Origin: Parabacteroides sp. PF5-6
Lineage (GTDB): Bacteria > Bacteroidota > Bacteroidia > Bacteroidales > Tannerellaceae
Direction of reading: 5' to 3'
Assembly: GCF_029504695.1 (NCBI RefSeq)
Contig: NZ_JAQFIN010000017.1
Location: 1 to 64,000 of the forward strand
Length of the DNA: 64,000 nucleotides
The notes beneath the pieces were generated by a model. That model had not been told where the DNA came from. It saw nothing but the letters and a program-made list of their open reading frames with translations, and ran no database searches. Positions 42,440 to 51,755 of this stretch are shown here, one piece after another; the stretch's first letter is position 1; every line of letters begins with the position of its first letter. A program made the position numbers and the translations under genes.

Positions 42440-43837
42440 TTAATTAACTATGACCTTCGTTGTCGTTGTGCCGGCCTGTACGATGTAGATCCCGCTGGGT
42501 AACGTAATGGTTTTTGAACCCCGAAGCCCGCGAAGTCGCGCGAAGTTTTTACCCGTAATACTGTAGACTGCGACATCTACGGCACTTCCGGAATTGATAA
42601 TGGATAATTGACCCTTGATCGTTGAGAGGCTGATTTTACCTTCGGCAATCTCCGTATTGTTTGTTGATAAATCCATTGCCTGCCACCAAAGCCGGGGGGT
42701 GGTCTGGCCTTCGTCGATCATCCAGGGGGTTGACGGGGGATTGTCAAGGCTGTATTGCTCGTTTGACGACAGGAAAGTCCAGCCGGTAAAAGCGGATGCT
42801 TTTTTCAGGTTGCTTTCGGAGAGGGGGGTAGGGGTGCCAACGATGCTGCCTTCGTTGAACGTTACAGCGTCTATTCCTTTCAGATAGAAACAGTCGGTAA
42901 AAGTGAGCTTTGTATCGCGATACAGGGATGCTACCAGCTGGGCGATGTATCTGCCCTCCCCGGTAACTTTCCCGGAAGCGTAACACTCCTGGATAACTAT
43001 ATTTTCTCCGCATGCCGCTCCGACAAATCCTCCGGCATTATACTTTCCGGCTACCTCTCCGGTGGCATAACACTGCAGGATTGTACCTTCATCAACAAAA
43101 CCAATCAAGCCGCCGATTTCACCGCTACTGTCGTCTAAGGCTATGACTTTCCCTTTGCAATAGGATTGAAAAATAGTTCCGGTTGACTGATATCCGATCA
43201 GACCGCCGAAACGGCTACCGTGCGATCCCACTTGTACTTCAGAAGAACAGTAGGACACGTTCCATAGGGACATCCCTACCAGCCCACCGGCTATCTCGGC
43301 TTTGCTGCTGACCATTCCTTCTCCCCGGACATGGCAATTGGATAGCTCAGAGGAGGATTGTCCAGCCAGTCCACCAACAAAAGCATCTCCCTTTACTCCT
43401 GCTGCCGCGATCTCTACCGTCAGGTTTTTTATTGTGTTTAAGGACGTATAACCGAAAAATCCAACCACTGATTGCTCTTCCCGATTGATCCATAGCCCGG
43501 AAATCGTATGGTGCCCACCGTCGAAATCACCGTAGAAGCCCCAGATCTGATCATTTTTAACCCATCCGATAGGGAACCAGCCCTGTGTGTTCTCATTGTT
43601 TCCCCGGTCTTTCGATAGCCAGGTGGTCAGATCGATATCCTTTACCAGTTTGAAATACTTGTCGTAATAATTCTCCCCCAGGTAATTGTTCAACGCCGCC
43701 AGTTCTTCCGCGGTCGTAATCTGCCAGGGATCATTTGCGGTACCTGTGCCTGCGGCGAACTCACTGCCGTTCTGTGCCTGTAAAGTCATACTCCCGACAA
43801 GAAGGACTGCCCAAAGAATAAGTAGTTTTTGTTTCAT
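42440..43837 (-). CDS. GLUG-repeat surface protein with T9SS C-terminal domain
   Basis: A 465-residue protein with signal peptide (LLILWAVLLVGSMTLQA). It has one copy of the entry domain (AAGTGTANDPWQITTAEELAALNNYLGE, about 27-55), then GLUG motifs (GGLAGQSS, GGLVGMSL, GGLIGYQ, GGFVGAA) and a T9SS-type C-terminal domain (VAVYSITGKNFARLRGLRG, LPSGIYIVQAG). A KGQLSIINSG linker precedes the domain. It equals roughly half of the 38770 protein without the DGVETAFN module. Paired 21-bp-offset repeats lie 73-112 bp upstream of its start. Surface adhesion is inferred. Confidence 0.88.
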   Translation of the reverse strand: MKQKLLILWAVLLVGSMTLQAQNGSEFAAGTGTANDPWQITTAEELAALNNYLGENYYDKYFKLVKDIDLTTWLSKDRGNNENTQGWFPIGWVKNDQIWGFYGDFDGGHHTISGLWINREEQSVVGFFGYTSLNTIKNLTVEIAAAGVKGDAFVGGLAGQSSSELSNCHVRGEGMVSSKAEIAGGLVGMSLWNVSYCSSEVQVGSHGSRFGGLIGYQSTGTIFQSYCKGKVIALDDSSGEIGGLIGFVDEGTILQCYATGEVAGKYNAGGFVGAACGENIVIQECYASGKVTGEGRYIAQLVASLYRDTKLTFTDCFYLKGIDAVTFNEGSIVGTPTPLSESNLKKASAFTGWTFLSSNEQYSLDNPPSTPWMIDEGQTTPRLWWQAMDLSTNNTEIAEGKISLSTIKGQLSIINSGSAVDVAVYSITGKNFARLRGLRGSKTITLPSGIYIVQAGTTTTKVIVN

Positions 43838-43909
43838 GATGAATAGGTATTAAAATGTTTATTTCTTTAATTCTTGTTTGCAAAAATGAGAAAATCCGCC
43901 TGAAGAGAT

Positions 43910-43949
43910 GTCCCAAATCTGCAAAAAGAAGTCTCAAATCTGCAAAAAG
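43910..43949. promoter_or_regulatory. Two direct repeats GTCYCAAATCTGCAAAAAG, 21-bp offset
   Basis: Copies at 43910-43928 and 43931-43949 differ at one base. They are close matches to the repeat pair at 3229-3268, with the same orientation relative to the downstream minus-strand gene and the same offset. Confidence 0.55.
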
Positions 43950-44012
43950 GGCATATTAAATTCTAACTTTGCATTTGTTATTATGTAAGCAAAACGAATA
44001 AACAATACTTGT

Positions 44013-45642
44013 ATGTCTATTTCCCAATTTGTTGAAGAGGTCAGAAAGCTAATGAGCCGTGAAGAGATCGCGCGGAGAAATTATTTATAATAACTTGGGA
44101 TGTACTATCCTATCCCAATCCTCAGCGCATGTTGATTTTATTGTTGCTTCCGATGGGGCAGAGATCTATCTGAAGGAGGATGTCTATTTCTTTATTATCA
44201 ATTACGAAACTGTTTTGCGAGATAGCCAGGCGATAAACAAGGCCGGTTTTGATTTTCTTATATTGGATGAAGCCCAGAAGATAAAAAATTATGAAACAAA
44301 AACAGCTTCGGCGGTCAAGAGAATCCAGGCATCGCATAAACTGGTGATTACCGGGACACCGATTGAAAATAGACTGATTGACATTTATTCAGTGGTCAAT
44401 GCGATTGATCCCTATTTCTTTGGCCCACTCTGGGAGTTTTCCTATCAGCATTGTGAGTTTGATACGGAAAAGCCCAATAAAATCAATGGGTATTACAACC
44501 TGAAGCAACTGAACGAACAGCTTTCGGACATATTGATACGTCGGGAGAAAAGTACGGTATTAAGCCAGTTGCCGGATGTGCAACAAATAGATATTCCATG
44601 TGAGCTCAGCCCTCTACAAGAGGAATATCATGCAAGCTATATGATGGGGGTGGCATCGATTATCCGGAAGAAGTACCTGACGCCGTACGACCTGCAACGA
44701 TTGAATCTATTTCTGAATTGCGCCCGCATGGTGTGCGATTCTACTTTTCTAATCGACGAGGAGACCAACGATTCGCCCAAACTGGCTGAATTGGAGGATA
44801 TCCTGTTTGAGAAACTGGATATTCAAAACACCAACCGCAAGATCATTATCTTTTCGGAATGGATCAAGGTGCACAGCCTGATCGGGCAACTGCTGCGCAA
44901 ACGAAATATTGGCTTTGTTGAATTGAACGGCAAGGTTCCGGTGAAGCTACGTGGCAACCTTATTAAGAAGTTTGAATCGACACCTGATTGTAAAATTTTC
45001 CTTTCCACCGAAGCCGGGGGCGCGGGACTGAACCTTCAGATGGCAGATATACTGATCAATTTTGAACTGCCATGGAATCCAGCAAAGAAAAACCAGCGTA
45101 TCGGACGGATTGACCGCTTGGGACAGAAAAGTAATAAATTGACCATATACAATTTCATTACGCGCGACTCCATTGAACAACAGATTGCTGCGGGTTTGCT
45201 GGTGAAACAGAATCTTTTTGATAGTGTATTGTCCGAAAGTAACACAACCAATTATGTGGACTTCTCGACCAAAGGACGCTCTCAGTTTATCCAGCAAATA
45301 GAAGCATTTATCGACCAACAGGAACAGGAAGTACAAAAAGAAATGCTGGAGGAAGAAATATTGCCGAAGATAGAAACCGCCGATCCGGTGGAGGCAAACC
45401 AATTGCCCTTGTTTGAAGATGAAGCATTTGATGAAGAACCGGTAAATGAAAACAAAGAGGTGGCTACCGAAACCATCAACCGCGCCACAGAAGAGTTGGA
45501 GCAGGTGATGAACAACGGTATGCAATTCCTATCTGGGTTATTTAAAATGTCGACCGGCAAAGAATTGGGAATCGAAAACCAAAAAATAGAAATAGATCCA
45601 GCAACCGGCGAAGTCGTTATGCGCTTTAAGATGAAGTTCTGA
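44013..45642 (+). pseudogene. SNF2-family helicase, internally deleted
   Basis: A start-like fragment (MSISQFVEEVRKLMSREEIA, 44013) runs into a stop at 44088-44090, and a second frame (from GTG 44059) continues for 527 residues. The latter has the DEAQ box (DFLILDEAQKIKNYETK), TGTPIENRL, and the whole second RecA domain (IIIFSEWIKVH, STEAGGAGLNLQMAD, RIGRIDRLGQKS) of SNF2 ATPases. Walker A (GKT) and the N-terminal half of domain 1 are missing and the two pieces are out of frame, so a deletion near 44080-44110 is likely. A product without nucleotide binding would be inactive. An intact shorter gene is the less likely alternative. Confidence 0.75.
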
Positions 45643-45700
45643 AAAAGACTTTATTATTTATCCGAATAATACCATTATCCACCTAATAATTCACACAAAT

Positions 45701-45943
45701 ATGAAACCAATTGATGAAGTAAAACGAGACCTCACGTTGATACTGCTCTATTTAAACTCATGGGAAGAGCAAGCTCACACCCCTTACAGAAGAAGCTGGA
45801 AAGGATATGACTTTGATGACATCGACAAACTGATCGAACAAGAATTCATCGCCGGCAAACACACCTCCAAATCCATCTCTTTTTATGAAGAAGGTATCGC
45901 AAAAGCGAAGGAATTAATAAAAGAGTACGGGATAGAGATGTAA
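45701..45943 (+). CDS. Small DUF6429-like protein
   Basis: An 80-residue protein. LTLILLYLNSW, RRSWKGYDFDDIDKLIEQEF and SKSISFYEEGIAKAKELIKE match the general pattern of DUF6429 (LALLYL, WKxxDW-like core, and a final helix after KSV). Function unknown. It lies 58 bp after the broken SNF2 gene in the same direction and was perhaps cotranscribed with the intact ancestor. Reading frame and composition look genuine. Confidence 0.7.
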   Translation: MKPIDEVKRDLTLILLYLNSWEEQAHTPYRRSWKGYDFDDIDKLIEQEFIAGKHTSKSISFYEEGIAKAKELIKEYGIEM

Positions 45944-46070
45944 GAACTCCGGCATAGATAAAGGCTATTGGAGGAGGGAGGTGGATACAGGATATGTATT
46001 TCATATTATCAGCTAAATAGCATTTTGAGCGGTATAAAGTCTAAAAAACAAGTGTATAGAATGTATGAGG

Positions 46071-46640
46071 TCAGACTTTCACTTCCCAAAAACCATTTCG
46101 TTTACCGTTTTTACGCTCAATAATACCTTTAGATTCTAGGTTAATAGTTAGCCGTTTTACTGTGGCAATAGACTTACCTATTTGTTCAACGATCTCCTGT
46201 TGTTTTATCTGTGGGTTCTTACGAATACAGTCAAGCAGTGCTTTCTCTTCTAAAGTGCAATTCAAAGTATCAATTTGAGACTTTGAAATTTCAGGAATGA
46301 TACTTTGGACTTCATTTCCCATATGCATAGAACGATTTCTTAATTCGTTCTTTTCTCCCATCAACAAATTGCAGAAGAAGCGCTCCAAGTATTCAGGATT
46401 CCGTTTAATCCCTTTCTGCACGTTCTGATAGTTCGCTCTGACCAAAGCATTTCGGAAATACCATGAATGCTTCGCAAAAAGATCATTTTCCACATTAAAG
46501 CCGATAGAACGGAGGTATTGAATCGTAAAGACAGCAACAGCTCGGGTATTGCCTTCTCCAAACGGATGTATCTGCTATAAACCGGATATGAATTTAGTGA
46601 TATGCTTTACGATTTGTTCCAAACTTAAGCCTGTTGATGA
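46071..46640 (-). pseudogene. Fic/DOC-family gene, 5'-truncated with internal stop
   Basis: The long open part (46071-46493) continues upstream in the same frame through FTIQYLRSIGFNVEN and the Fic motif IHPFGEGNTRA (HPFxxGNxR), but a TAG at 46575-46577, two codons before that His-Pro-Phe, interrupts the frame. Only about 20 further codons (MSSTGLSLEQIVKHI) precede it before the FKBP gene. The C-terminus carries a winged helix (IKQQEIVEQIGKSIATVKRL). Intact relatives transfer AMP to proteins. Without its N-terminal half and with a stop just before the active site, it should be dead. Confidence 0.8.
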
Positions 46641-46646
46641 CATCTG

Positions 46647-47045
46647 TTAAGCTATTCCAAGCAGCTCAATCTCGAATATAAGTGTTGATCCTCCAGGTAT
46701 ACCGGGTTGTGAGAATTTTCCGTATCCCATTTCGGCAGGAAGGTATAACTCCCATTTATCCCCGACACACATTTGTTGCATCGCTATACCCCATCCTTCA
46801 ATCAGTTCGTTCAATCTGAATGCAATTGGCGTGCCTCCACGGCTGCTGTCGAACTTTTTACCATTGATAGTCCATCCGGTATAGTGGGCGGTAATAATAC
46901 TTCTCGGTGTCGGATGGTTCCCGTCATTTTTCCCTTCGTTTATTACCTTGTAATATATTCCTTTCGGGAGAGGCTTGACATCCTCTTCCTTTGATTTTAT
47001 CTCCAGCCAGTCTCTATTGGCTTGTATGTAATCTCGTTTACTCAT
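46647..47045 (-). CDS. FKBP-type peptidyl-prolyl isomerase, cytoplasmic
   Basis: A 132-residue protein without signal peptide. The FKBP domain (about 30-132) has VKVI-like start YYKVINEG, ITAHYTGWTINGKKFDSS (Tyr and Asp of the pocket), GWGIAMQQMCVGDKWELYLPAEMGYG and a final STLIFEIELLGI. It catalyses prolyl isomerisation. It is the one apparently intact gene among remnants. A separate N-terminal FKBP_N domain is absent. Confidence 0.92.
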   Translation of the reverse strand: MSKRDYIQANRDWLEIKSKEEDVKPLPKGIYYKVINEGKNDGNHPTPRSIITAHYTGWTINGKKFDSSRGGTPIAFRLNELIEGWGIAMQQMCVGDKWELYLPAEMGYGKFSQPGIPGGSTLIFEIELLGIA

Positions 47046-47056
47046 AATGGTTTACA

Positions 47057-47155
47057 TTAAATATTATTGTTTCGTATTTTCTCAGATTCTGACAACTCAA
47101 ACAAGGCACTTGAAGCTATTGCAATGAATCGTTTACTATTGATCTTATATGTCAT
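47057..47155 (-). pseudogene. Possible 5'-nucleotidase N-terminal remnant
   Basis: A 32-codon frame from ATG 47155 includes KRFIAIASSALFELSESEKI, resembling the start of the cytosolic 5'-nucleotidase family (xxVAISSRALFDLEESxxV), and then stops. Too short to be functional; assignment tentative. Confidence 0.35.
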
Positions 47156-47167
47156 AATTATATACTA

Positions 47168-47227
47168 GAAATATCTTACCGCTTTAACATCTCTACCAAA
47201 CAATTCTGCTATTTGTTTTTGCGAGAG
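47168..47227 (-). pseudogene. Possible RhuM-type HTH fragment
   Basis: Between two in-frame stops, 20 codons read LSQKQIAELFGRDVKAV and on, like the N-terminal helix-turn-helix of RhuM-type virulence proteins. A short relic at best. Confidence 0.3.
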
Positions 47228-47238
47228 CTACGCCGTAC

Positions 47239-48630
47239 TTACTTTCCGATACAAAAATTCGCAAAAATATTCCCCAGTATCTCATCATCGCTGATTTGGC
47301 CGGTGATTTGGCCGAGGTGGTGGAGGCATTCGCGGAGGTCTTGGCTGAGGAAGTCGCCGGAGAGGGAGGTGGAGAGGCCTTCGGAGACGCGGCGGATGGC
47401 GGTTAGGGCGTGGGTGAGGGCTTCGTAGTGGCGGATGTTGGTGACGATGGTGTCGTTTGGGGTGAGGTCGGGCAGGGCGGCGGCTTGGAGGAGCTGCTGT
47501 TGGAGGGATTCGGTGTTGATCTGTTGCTTGGCGGAGATGTAGATGCGGGGGGCAGGGATATTGTTAAGAAGCTGTTGCTTGTCTTTTAATTCTTCCGGGG
47601 ATAGGAGGTCGGATTTGTTGAATACCAACATTAGGTGTTTGTCTTCGCTACGGGGCATGATTTGTTGGGCTAATGATTCTATTTCAGTAGCCGGAGTAGT
47701 CAGATCGATGACCCAGAGGACGATGGTGGCCTGATCCAATTTCTGGAAGGTACGCTCGATGCCCATCGATTCGATGGTATCGGTTGTTTCACGGATACCG
47801 GCCGTGTCGATGAAGCGGAAGGTGATGCCGGAGATATTGATGGTGTCTTCAATCACATCGCGGGTCGTACCATGAATATCGGAGACGATGGCGCGTTCTT
47901 CACCGACCAGCAGGTTCAGTAAGGTGGATTTGCCCGCGTTGGTCTCTCCGATGATAGCAACGGGGATACCGTTTTTGATGGCGTTACCGACACTGAATGA
48001 GTTGGCCAGCTTCTCTATTACGCGTTCGATGTGTGTAGCCAGGCTTTTCAGGTGCGAGCGGTCGGCAAACTCGACATCTTCTTCCGTAAAATCAAGCTCG
48101 AGTTCGATCAATGAAGTGAAATCGAGCAATTGGGTGCGCAGCCGGATCAATTCGTTGCTGAAGCCCCCACGCATTTGACTGAGCGCCAGACGGTGTTGCC
48201 CGGCAGAGGTCGAGGCGATCAGGTCGGCTACCGCTTCGGCCTGGCTGAGGTCCATTTTCCCATTCAGAAAAGCCCGTTGGGTGAACTCGCCGGGCAATGC
48301 GGAACGGGCGCCTTTGTCGATCAATAATTGCAGGATTTGTTGCTGGATATAGATCGAGCCGTGGCAGGTGATCTCCACCGTATCTTCCCCTGTGTAGGAG
48401 TGTGGCGCGCGAAATAGGCTGACCAGGACTTCGTCGATCGTTTGTTCTCCATTACTTATCTCGCCGAAATGTACCGTATTGGGCGCACAGTCGGAAAGCT
48501 TCTTGCCCGAAGGAGTCGTGAATACTTTCTCTGCGATCTCAATGGATCCTTTACCGGATAAGCGGATGACAGCGATACCTCCTGAACCCGGAGGAGTAGA
48601 AATGGCACAAATAACGGATTGATCGATCAT
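47239..48630 (-). CDS. mnmE: tRNA uridine-5-carboxymethylaminomethyl modification GTPase MnmE
   Basis: A 463-residue protein starting MIDQSVICAISTPPGSGGIA; 14 in-frame codons upstream are rejected as non-homologous. Formyl-tetrahydrofolate-binding N-domain, helical middle, and an inserted G domain with GETNAGKSTLLNLL (about 222), DIHGTTRD, DTAGIRET and FNKSD are seen. The C-terminus is the canonical FCIGK with the catalytic Cys. With MnmG it makes the cmnm5 modification at the wobble uridine of several tRNAs. Single-gene unit. Confidence 0.96.
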   Translation of the reverse strand: MIDQSVICAISTPPGSGGIAVIRLSGKGSIEIAEKVFTTPSGKKLSDCAPNTVHFGEISNGEQTIDEVLVSLFRAPHSYTGEDTVEITCHGSIYIQQQILQLLIDKGARSALPGEFTQRAFLNGKMDLSQAEAVADLIASTSAGQHRLALSQMRGGFSNELIRLRTQLLDFTSLIELELDFTEEDVEFADRSHLKSLATHIERVIEKLANSFSVGNAIKNGIPVAIIGETNAGKSTLLNLLVGEERAIVSDIHGTTRDVIEDTINISGITFRFIDTAGIRETTDTIESMGIERTFQKLDQATIVLWVIDLTTPATEIESLAQQIMPRSEDKHLMLVFNKSDLLSPEELKDKQQLLNNIPAPRIYISAKQQINTESLQQQLLQAAALPDLTPNDTIVTNIRHYEALTHALTAIRRVSEGLSTSLSGDFLSQDLRECLHHLGQITGQISDDEILGNIFANFCIGK

Positions 48631-48773
48631 AGTCCTGTTGTATTTTGTGCAAAGATAGTGAAAGCCGAACACAGAGGCAAGCTTGCTTGACTATGTTGAG
48701 GTGCATCCTATCTTGGATTTCATTTATGGAATCAAAGATACGAAAAAACAGGCGTTTGTGGTAAAAGAATTCC

Positions 48774-48862
48774 GGCACACTGATGACACAGATTGGACAG
48801 ATGACCGCAGATAATATAATTTAATCTGTGGTCATCCGTCCAATCTGTGTTATCTGTGTGCC
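48774..48862. terminator. 39-bp-arm hairpin downstream of tnaA
   Basis: Arms 48774-48812 and 48824-48862 are near-perfect inverted copies built from CACAGATTGGAC and GATGACC words, with an AT-rich loop. It ends 7 bp after the tnaA stop, so it can act as a terminator. The CACAGATT word class is a common dispersed repeat in this phylum. Confidence 0.65.
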
Positions 48863-48869
48863 AGTTTAG

Positions 48870-50249
48870 CTATCGAGCAACTTCCAGTTCGATCGTAAAG
48901 TGGCGCATGATCGGCAGTTCCTTGGTGATATGGTAACCGCGGGTGATCTCCTGATTGCGATCGGCCACGTTTTTCAATGCGGCGGCGATCACGTCCATAT
49001 GGTTGTTCGTGTAGGTACGGCGGGGGATTGCCAGGCGGAAGAGCTCCAATGCCGGATAGCGGTTTTCGCGGGTGACGGGATCACGGTCGGCCAGGATGGC
49101 GCCTACTTCCACGCCACGGATACCGGCTTCCAAGTAAAGCTCGATGCCTAATGTCTGGGCAATAAACTCTTCTTTGGGCACGTTGGGCAGAACCTTTTTA
49201 GCATCCACAAAGATCGCATGTCCACCGGCCGGCCGCTGGTAGGCAATACCGTATTCATCCAGCTTCGCCCCCAGATAAGCCACCTGACGGATACGTGTGT
49301 CCAGATAATCAAACTCCGTACCTTCGTCCAGCCCCTGTGCCAGGGCGTTCATATCCCGTCCCGACATGCCGCCGTAGGTGATAAATCCTTCGTTCATAAT
49401 ACAGAACATCTGTGCCTTTTGCCAGAGTGATTCTTCTTTGAACGCCACAAAGCCGCCCATATTGACGATCGCGTCTTTCTTGGACGACATCGTCATCATA
49501 TCGGCATACGAGAACATCTCGCGTACAATCTCTTTGATTGTCTTGTCGGCATATCCTTCTTCGCGCATTTTGATAAAATAGGCATTCTCGGCAAAACGGG
49601 CGGAGTCGATCAACAGGCGCACGCCGTACTTTTGGCATAAGGCGGATACCTCGCGGATGTTCCGCATCGAAACGGGTTGTCCGCCAGCCGTATTATTGGT
49701 TACGGTCAATACCACACACGGGATCTTCTCCACCGGATACTGCTGTAATGCCTTCTCCAGTTTCTCCGGATCGACATTGCCTTTGAACGGGATCTCCAGC
49801 TGCGTATCGGCTGCTTCGTCGATCGTGCAGTCCAGCGCCGTTGCCTTGCGGAATTCGATATGTCCTTTGGTCGTGTCAAAATGGGAGTTTCCCGGCAGGA
49901 TATCCCCTTCTTTGATCAGGGTAGAGAAGAGCACGTTTTCGGCGGCGCGTCCCTGGTGTGTCGGTAGGAAGTAGTCGAAGCCAAGAATATTCTTGATGGC
50001 CTCTTTCATTACATAATAGGAGCGGGCGCCGGCATAACTTTCATCGCCGAGCATCATTGCCGACCATTGTTTGTCGCTCATGGCCCCGGTGCCCGAGTCG
50101 GTGATCAGGTCGATAAACACCTGGTCGCTCTTGAGGTTGAACAGGTTGAACTTCGCCTCCTTGATCCATTGTTGGCGTTCTTCACGCGTACTGCGGCGGA
50201 TCGTTTCCACCATCTTAATCTTGTACGATTCTGCAAATGGTAATTCCAT
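48870..50249 (-). CDS. tnaA: Tryptophanase
   Basis: A 459-residue PLP lyase. LTDSGTGAMSDKQW, PTHQGRAAENV, NNTAGGQPVS, DSARFAENAYFIK and MSSKKDAIVNMGGF (Schiff-base Lys) are all present. FDTTKGH and DSARFAENAYF follow tryptophanase rather than tyrosine phenol-lyase, though the TDSGTGAMSDKQW segment looks phenol-lyase-like, so the substrate call is not absolute. It degrades tryptophan to indole, pyruvate and ammonia. The upstream region holds a promoter box about 260 bp away, leaving a long leader. Confidence 0.9.
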   Translation of the reverse strand: MELPFAESYKIKMVETIRRSTREERQQWIKEAKFNLFNLKSDQVFIDLITDSGTGAMSDKQWSAMMLGDESYAGARSYYVMKEAIKNILGFDYFLPTHQGRAAENVLFSTLIKEGDILPGNSHFDTTKGHIEFRKATALDCTIDEAADTQLEIPFKGNVDPEKLEKALQQYPVEKIPCVVLTVTNNTAGGQPVSMRNIREVSALCQKYGVRLLIDSARFAENAYFIKMREEGYADKTIKEIVREMFSYADMMTMSSKKDAIVNMGGFVAFKEESLWQKAQMFCIMNEGFITYGGMSGRDMNALAQGLDEGTEFDYLDTRIRQVAYLGAKLDEYGIAYQRPAGGHAIFVDAKKVLPNVPKEEFIAQTLGIELYLEAGIRGVEVGAILADRDPVTRENRYPALELFRLAIPRRTYTNNHMDVIAAALKNVADRNQEITRGYHITKELPIMRHFTIELEVAR

Positions 50250-50510
50250 GATAAATAAGTTTTTATAAATGTTTTAGCGTGTAATATAAATATCACATAG
50301 GGTTGAATCCGCTTCGGGGTTCAATAAGAGGAATGATCTTATAGGCGTATGGAGCTTAGGGTACTTTTAAGTCAGCCCAAGCTATAAGAACATTCAAATA
50401 AGTTTACGGATAGGGGAGATCAACGCGTCTCAGGAAAGAAATTCATCGCGTTTCTTGATGTTCAGGAATAACCTGACGGAGGATATGTCATTGTTTGATC
50501 TCATGCGAAG

Positions 50511-50518
50511 CAAATATA
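50511..50518 (-). promoter_or_regulatory. TATATTTG -7 box, candidate tnaA promoter
   Basis: Matches TAnnTTTG on the minus strand; no good -33 TTTG is found at the usual spacing. It implies a leader of about 250 nt before the tnaA ATG. Confidence 0.4.
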
Positions 50519-50611
50519 AGCATTTAATAGTAAAAAAGCTTTCGAATGGGTAAGATTTCTTAAAGCAAGGCTTTCCCGCGTGTTAAAATTGCTTTATACG
50601 AAAATAGGGCT

Positions 50612-50619
50612 TAGCTTTG
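50612..50619 (+). promoter_or_regulatory. TAGCTTTG -7 box of the FemAB-like gene
   Basis: It lies 17 bp before ATG 50637 and inside the longer open frame that begins at 50580, which argues for the 50637 start. Confidence 0.5.
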
Positions 50620-50636
50620 CCGCTTTTATACGCGCC

Positions 50637-51755
50637 ATGAAAATTGATGTTTGTAAGAAAGAAATCAGAGATATTCAGGATACGCCGATCGTGCAGCAGA
50701 CCGCGTTCTGGTCGGAGGTAAAGACTTGCCAGGGTTTGGAGACCATGGCTTTTGATTTTAAGGTGAGAAACAGGGACATCTACAGCCAGGTGGGCGGATT
50801 TGCCTGCACGGATGCCGACTTTCTCGTGTTGCAACAGCCGTTGAACGCGCGGCAGAGCCTGGCATACCTGCCTTATGGCCCGGAGATCGAGCCGTCGGGC
50901 GAGAACCAGGGTGCTTTCCTGGAAGAGCTTTCCGAAATTATGCGTTCCTATTTGCCCAAAGGTTGTATCGGTATCCGTTACGATCTGAACTGGCGTTCGC
51001 ATTGGTGTGATGCCGATCACTTCGATGAAAAAGGCATTTGGAACGGCGCTCCCGATAAGCAATATCAGGAGTTTCAGTTGAATTATAATACGATCAACTG
51101 GAACCTGCGGAAGAGTAATATGGATATTCTTCCCTCGACAACCATTTTCCTCGATCTTTCCCTGAGCGAAGAGGAACTATTGAAACAGATGAAACCCAAG
51201 ACCCGCTACAATATCCTCCTGGCGGAACGGAAAGGGGTGCGGGTTTACCGTACGGGGATTGATAAGATCGACGTCTGGTATCAGTTGTACCGGGAGACAG
51301 CACGCCGAAATGGCTTGTTTGTGAATAAAGCGGACTATTTCCTCTCCGTCCTTTCCGCCCGTGCCGACGATACGGCCTCACCGGCAACGGTGGAACTCCT
51401 GGTCGCCGAACACGACGGTGAACCGTTGGCTGCCATGTTCCTGGTGATGACCGGCCATCGGGGCACCTACCTCTATGGCGCCTCCTCGTCCGAAAAAAGA
51501 AACTATATGCCGACCTACGCCATGCAATGGGAGGCGATTAAGATCTCGAAAGCTTACGGATGCACCGAATATGATATGTTCGGCGTCTCGCCCGGTCCCG
51601 ACACTTCCCATCCGATGTACGGCCTCTACCGTTTCAAAACCGGCTTCGGCGGCGAGCTCTTCCATCACCTGGGCTGCTGGGACTATCCCCTGGATAAGGA
51701 TAGTTATGCCCTTTTTCAGGCCAGTGAGATGGGGGCGCAAGGCTATTATAAATGA
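50637..51755 (+). CDS. FemAB/FemX-like aminoacyltransferase
   Basis: A 372-residue protein starting MKIDVCKKEIRDIQ. It has two GNAT-like halves. The FemAB pattern appears as DLSLSEEELLKQMKPKTRYNILLAERKGV (about 170-200), WYQLYRETARRNGL, and a second domain with AAMFLVMTGHRGTYLYGASS and YDMFGV. Such enzymes add amino acids from aminoacyl-tRNA to lipid II or to other peptides. The gene stands alone, next to a convergent DUF362 gene. Peptidoglycan modification is likely but the amino acid is unknown. Confidence 0.88.
   Translation: MKIDVCKKEIRDIQDTPIVQQTAFWSEVKTCQGLETMAFDFKVRNRDIYSQVGGFACTDADFLVLQQPLNARQSLAYLPYGPEIEPSGENQGAFLEELSEIMRSYLPKGCIGIRYDLNWRSHWCDADHFDEKGIWNGAPDKQYQEFQLNYNTINWNLRKSNMDILPSTTIFLDLSLSEEELLKQMKPKTRYNILLAERKGVRVYRTGIDKIDVWYQLYRETARRNGLFVNKADYFLSVLSARADDTASPATVELLVAEHDGEPLAAMFLVMTGHRGTYLYGASSSEKRNYMPTYAMQWEAIKISKAYGCTEYDMFGVSPGPDTSHPMYGLYRFKTGFGGELFHHLGCWDYPLDKDSYALFQASEMGAQGYYK

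Larger units (their letters stand above)
50250..50636. other. Divergent regulatory region of tnaA and FemAB-like gene
   Basis: No full gene. A TATATTTG box (minus, 50511-50518) could start a tnaA transcript with a leader of about 250 nt. That leader has a 24-codon ORF (50430-50504) and an imperfect dyad TTGAACCCCGAAGCGGATTC-type at about 50312-50333. A TAGCTTTG box (plus) at 50612-50619 serves the next gene. Confidence 0.55.

Noticed and set aside
50430-50504. TnaC-like tryptophan-sensing leader peptide
   Set aside because: The 24-codon ORF has no Trp and lacks the critical C-terminal Pro; kept only as an unassigned leader ORF.
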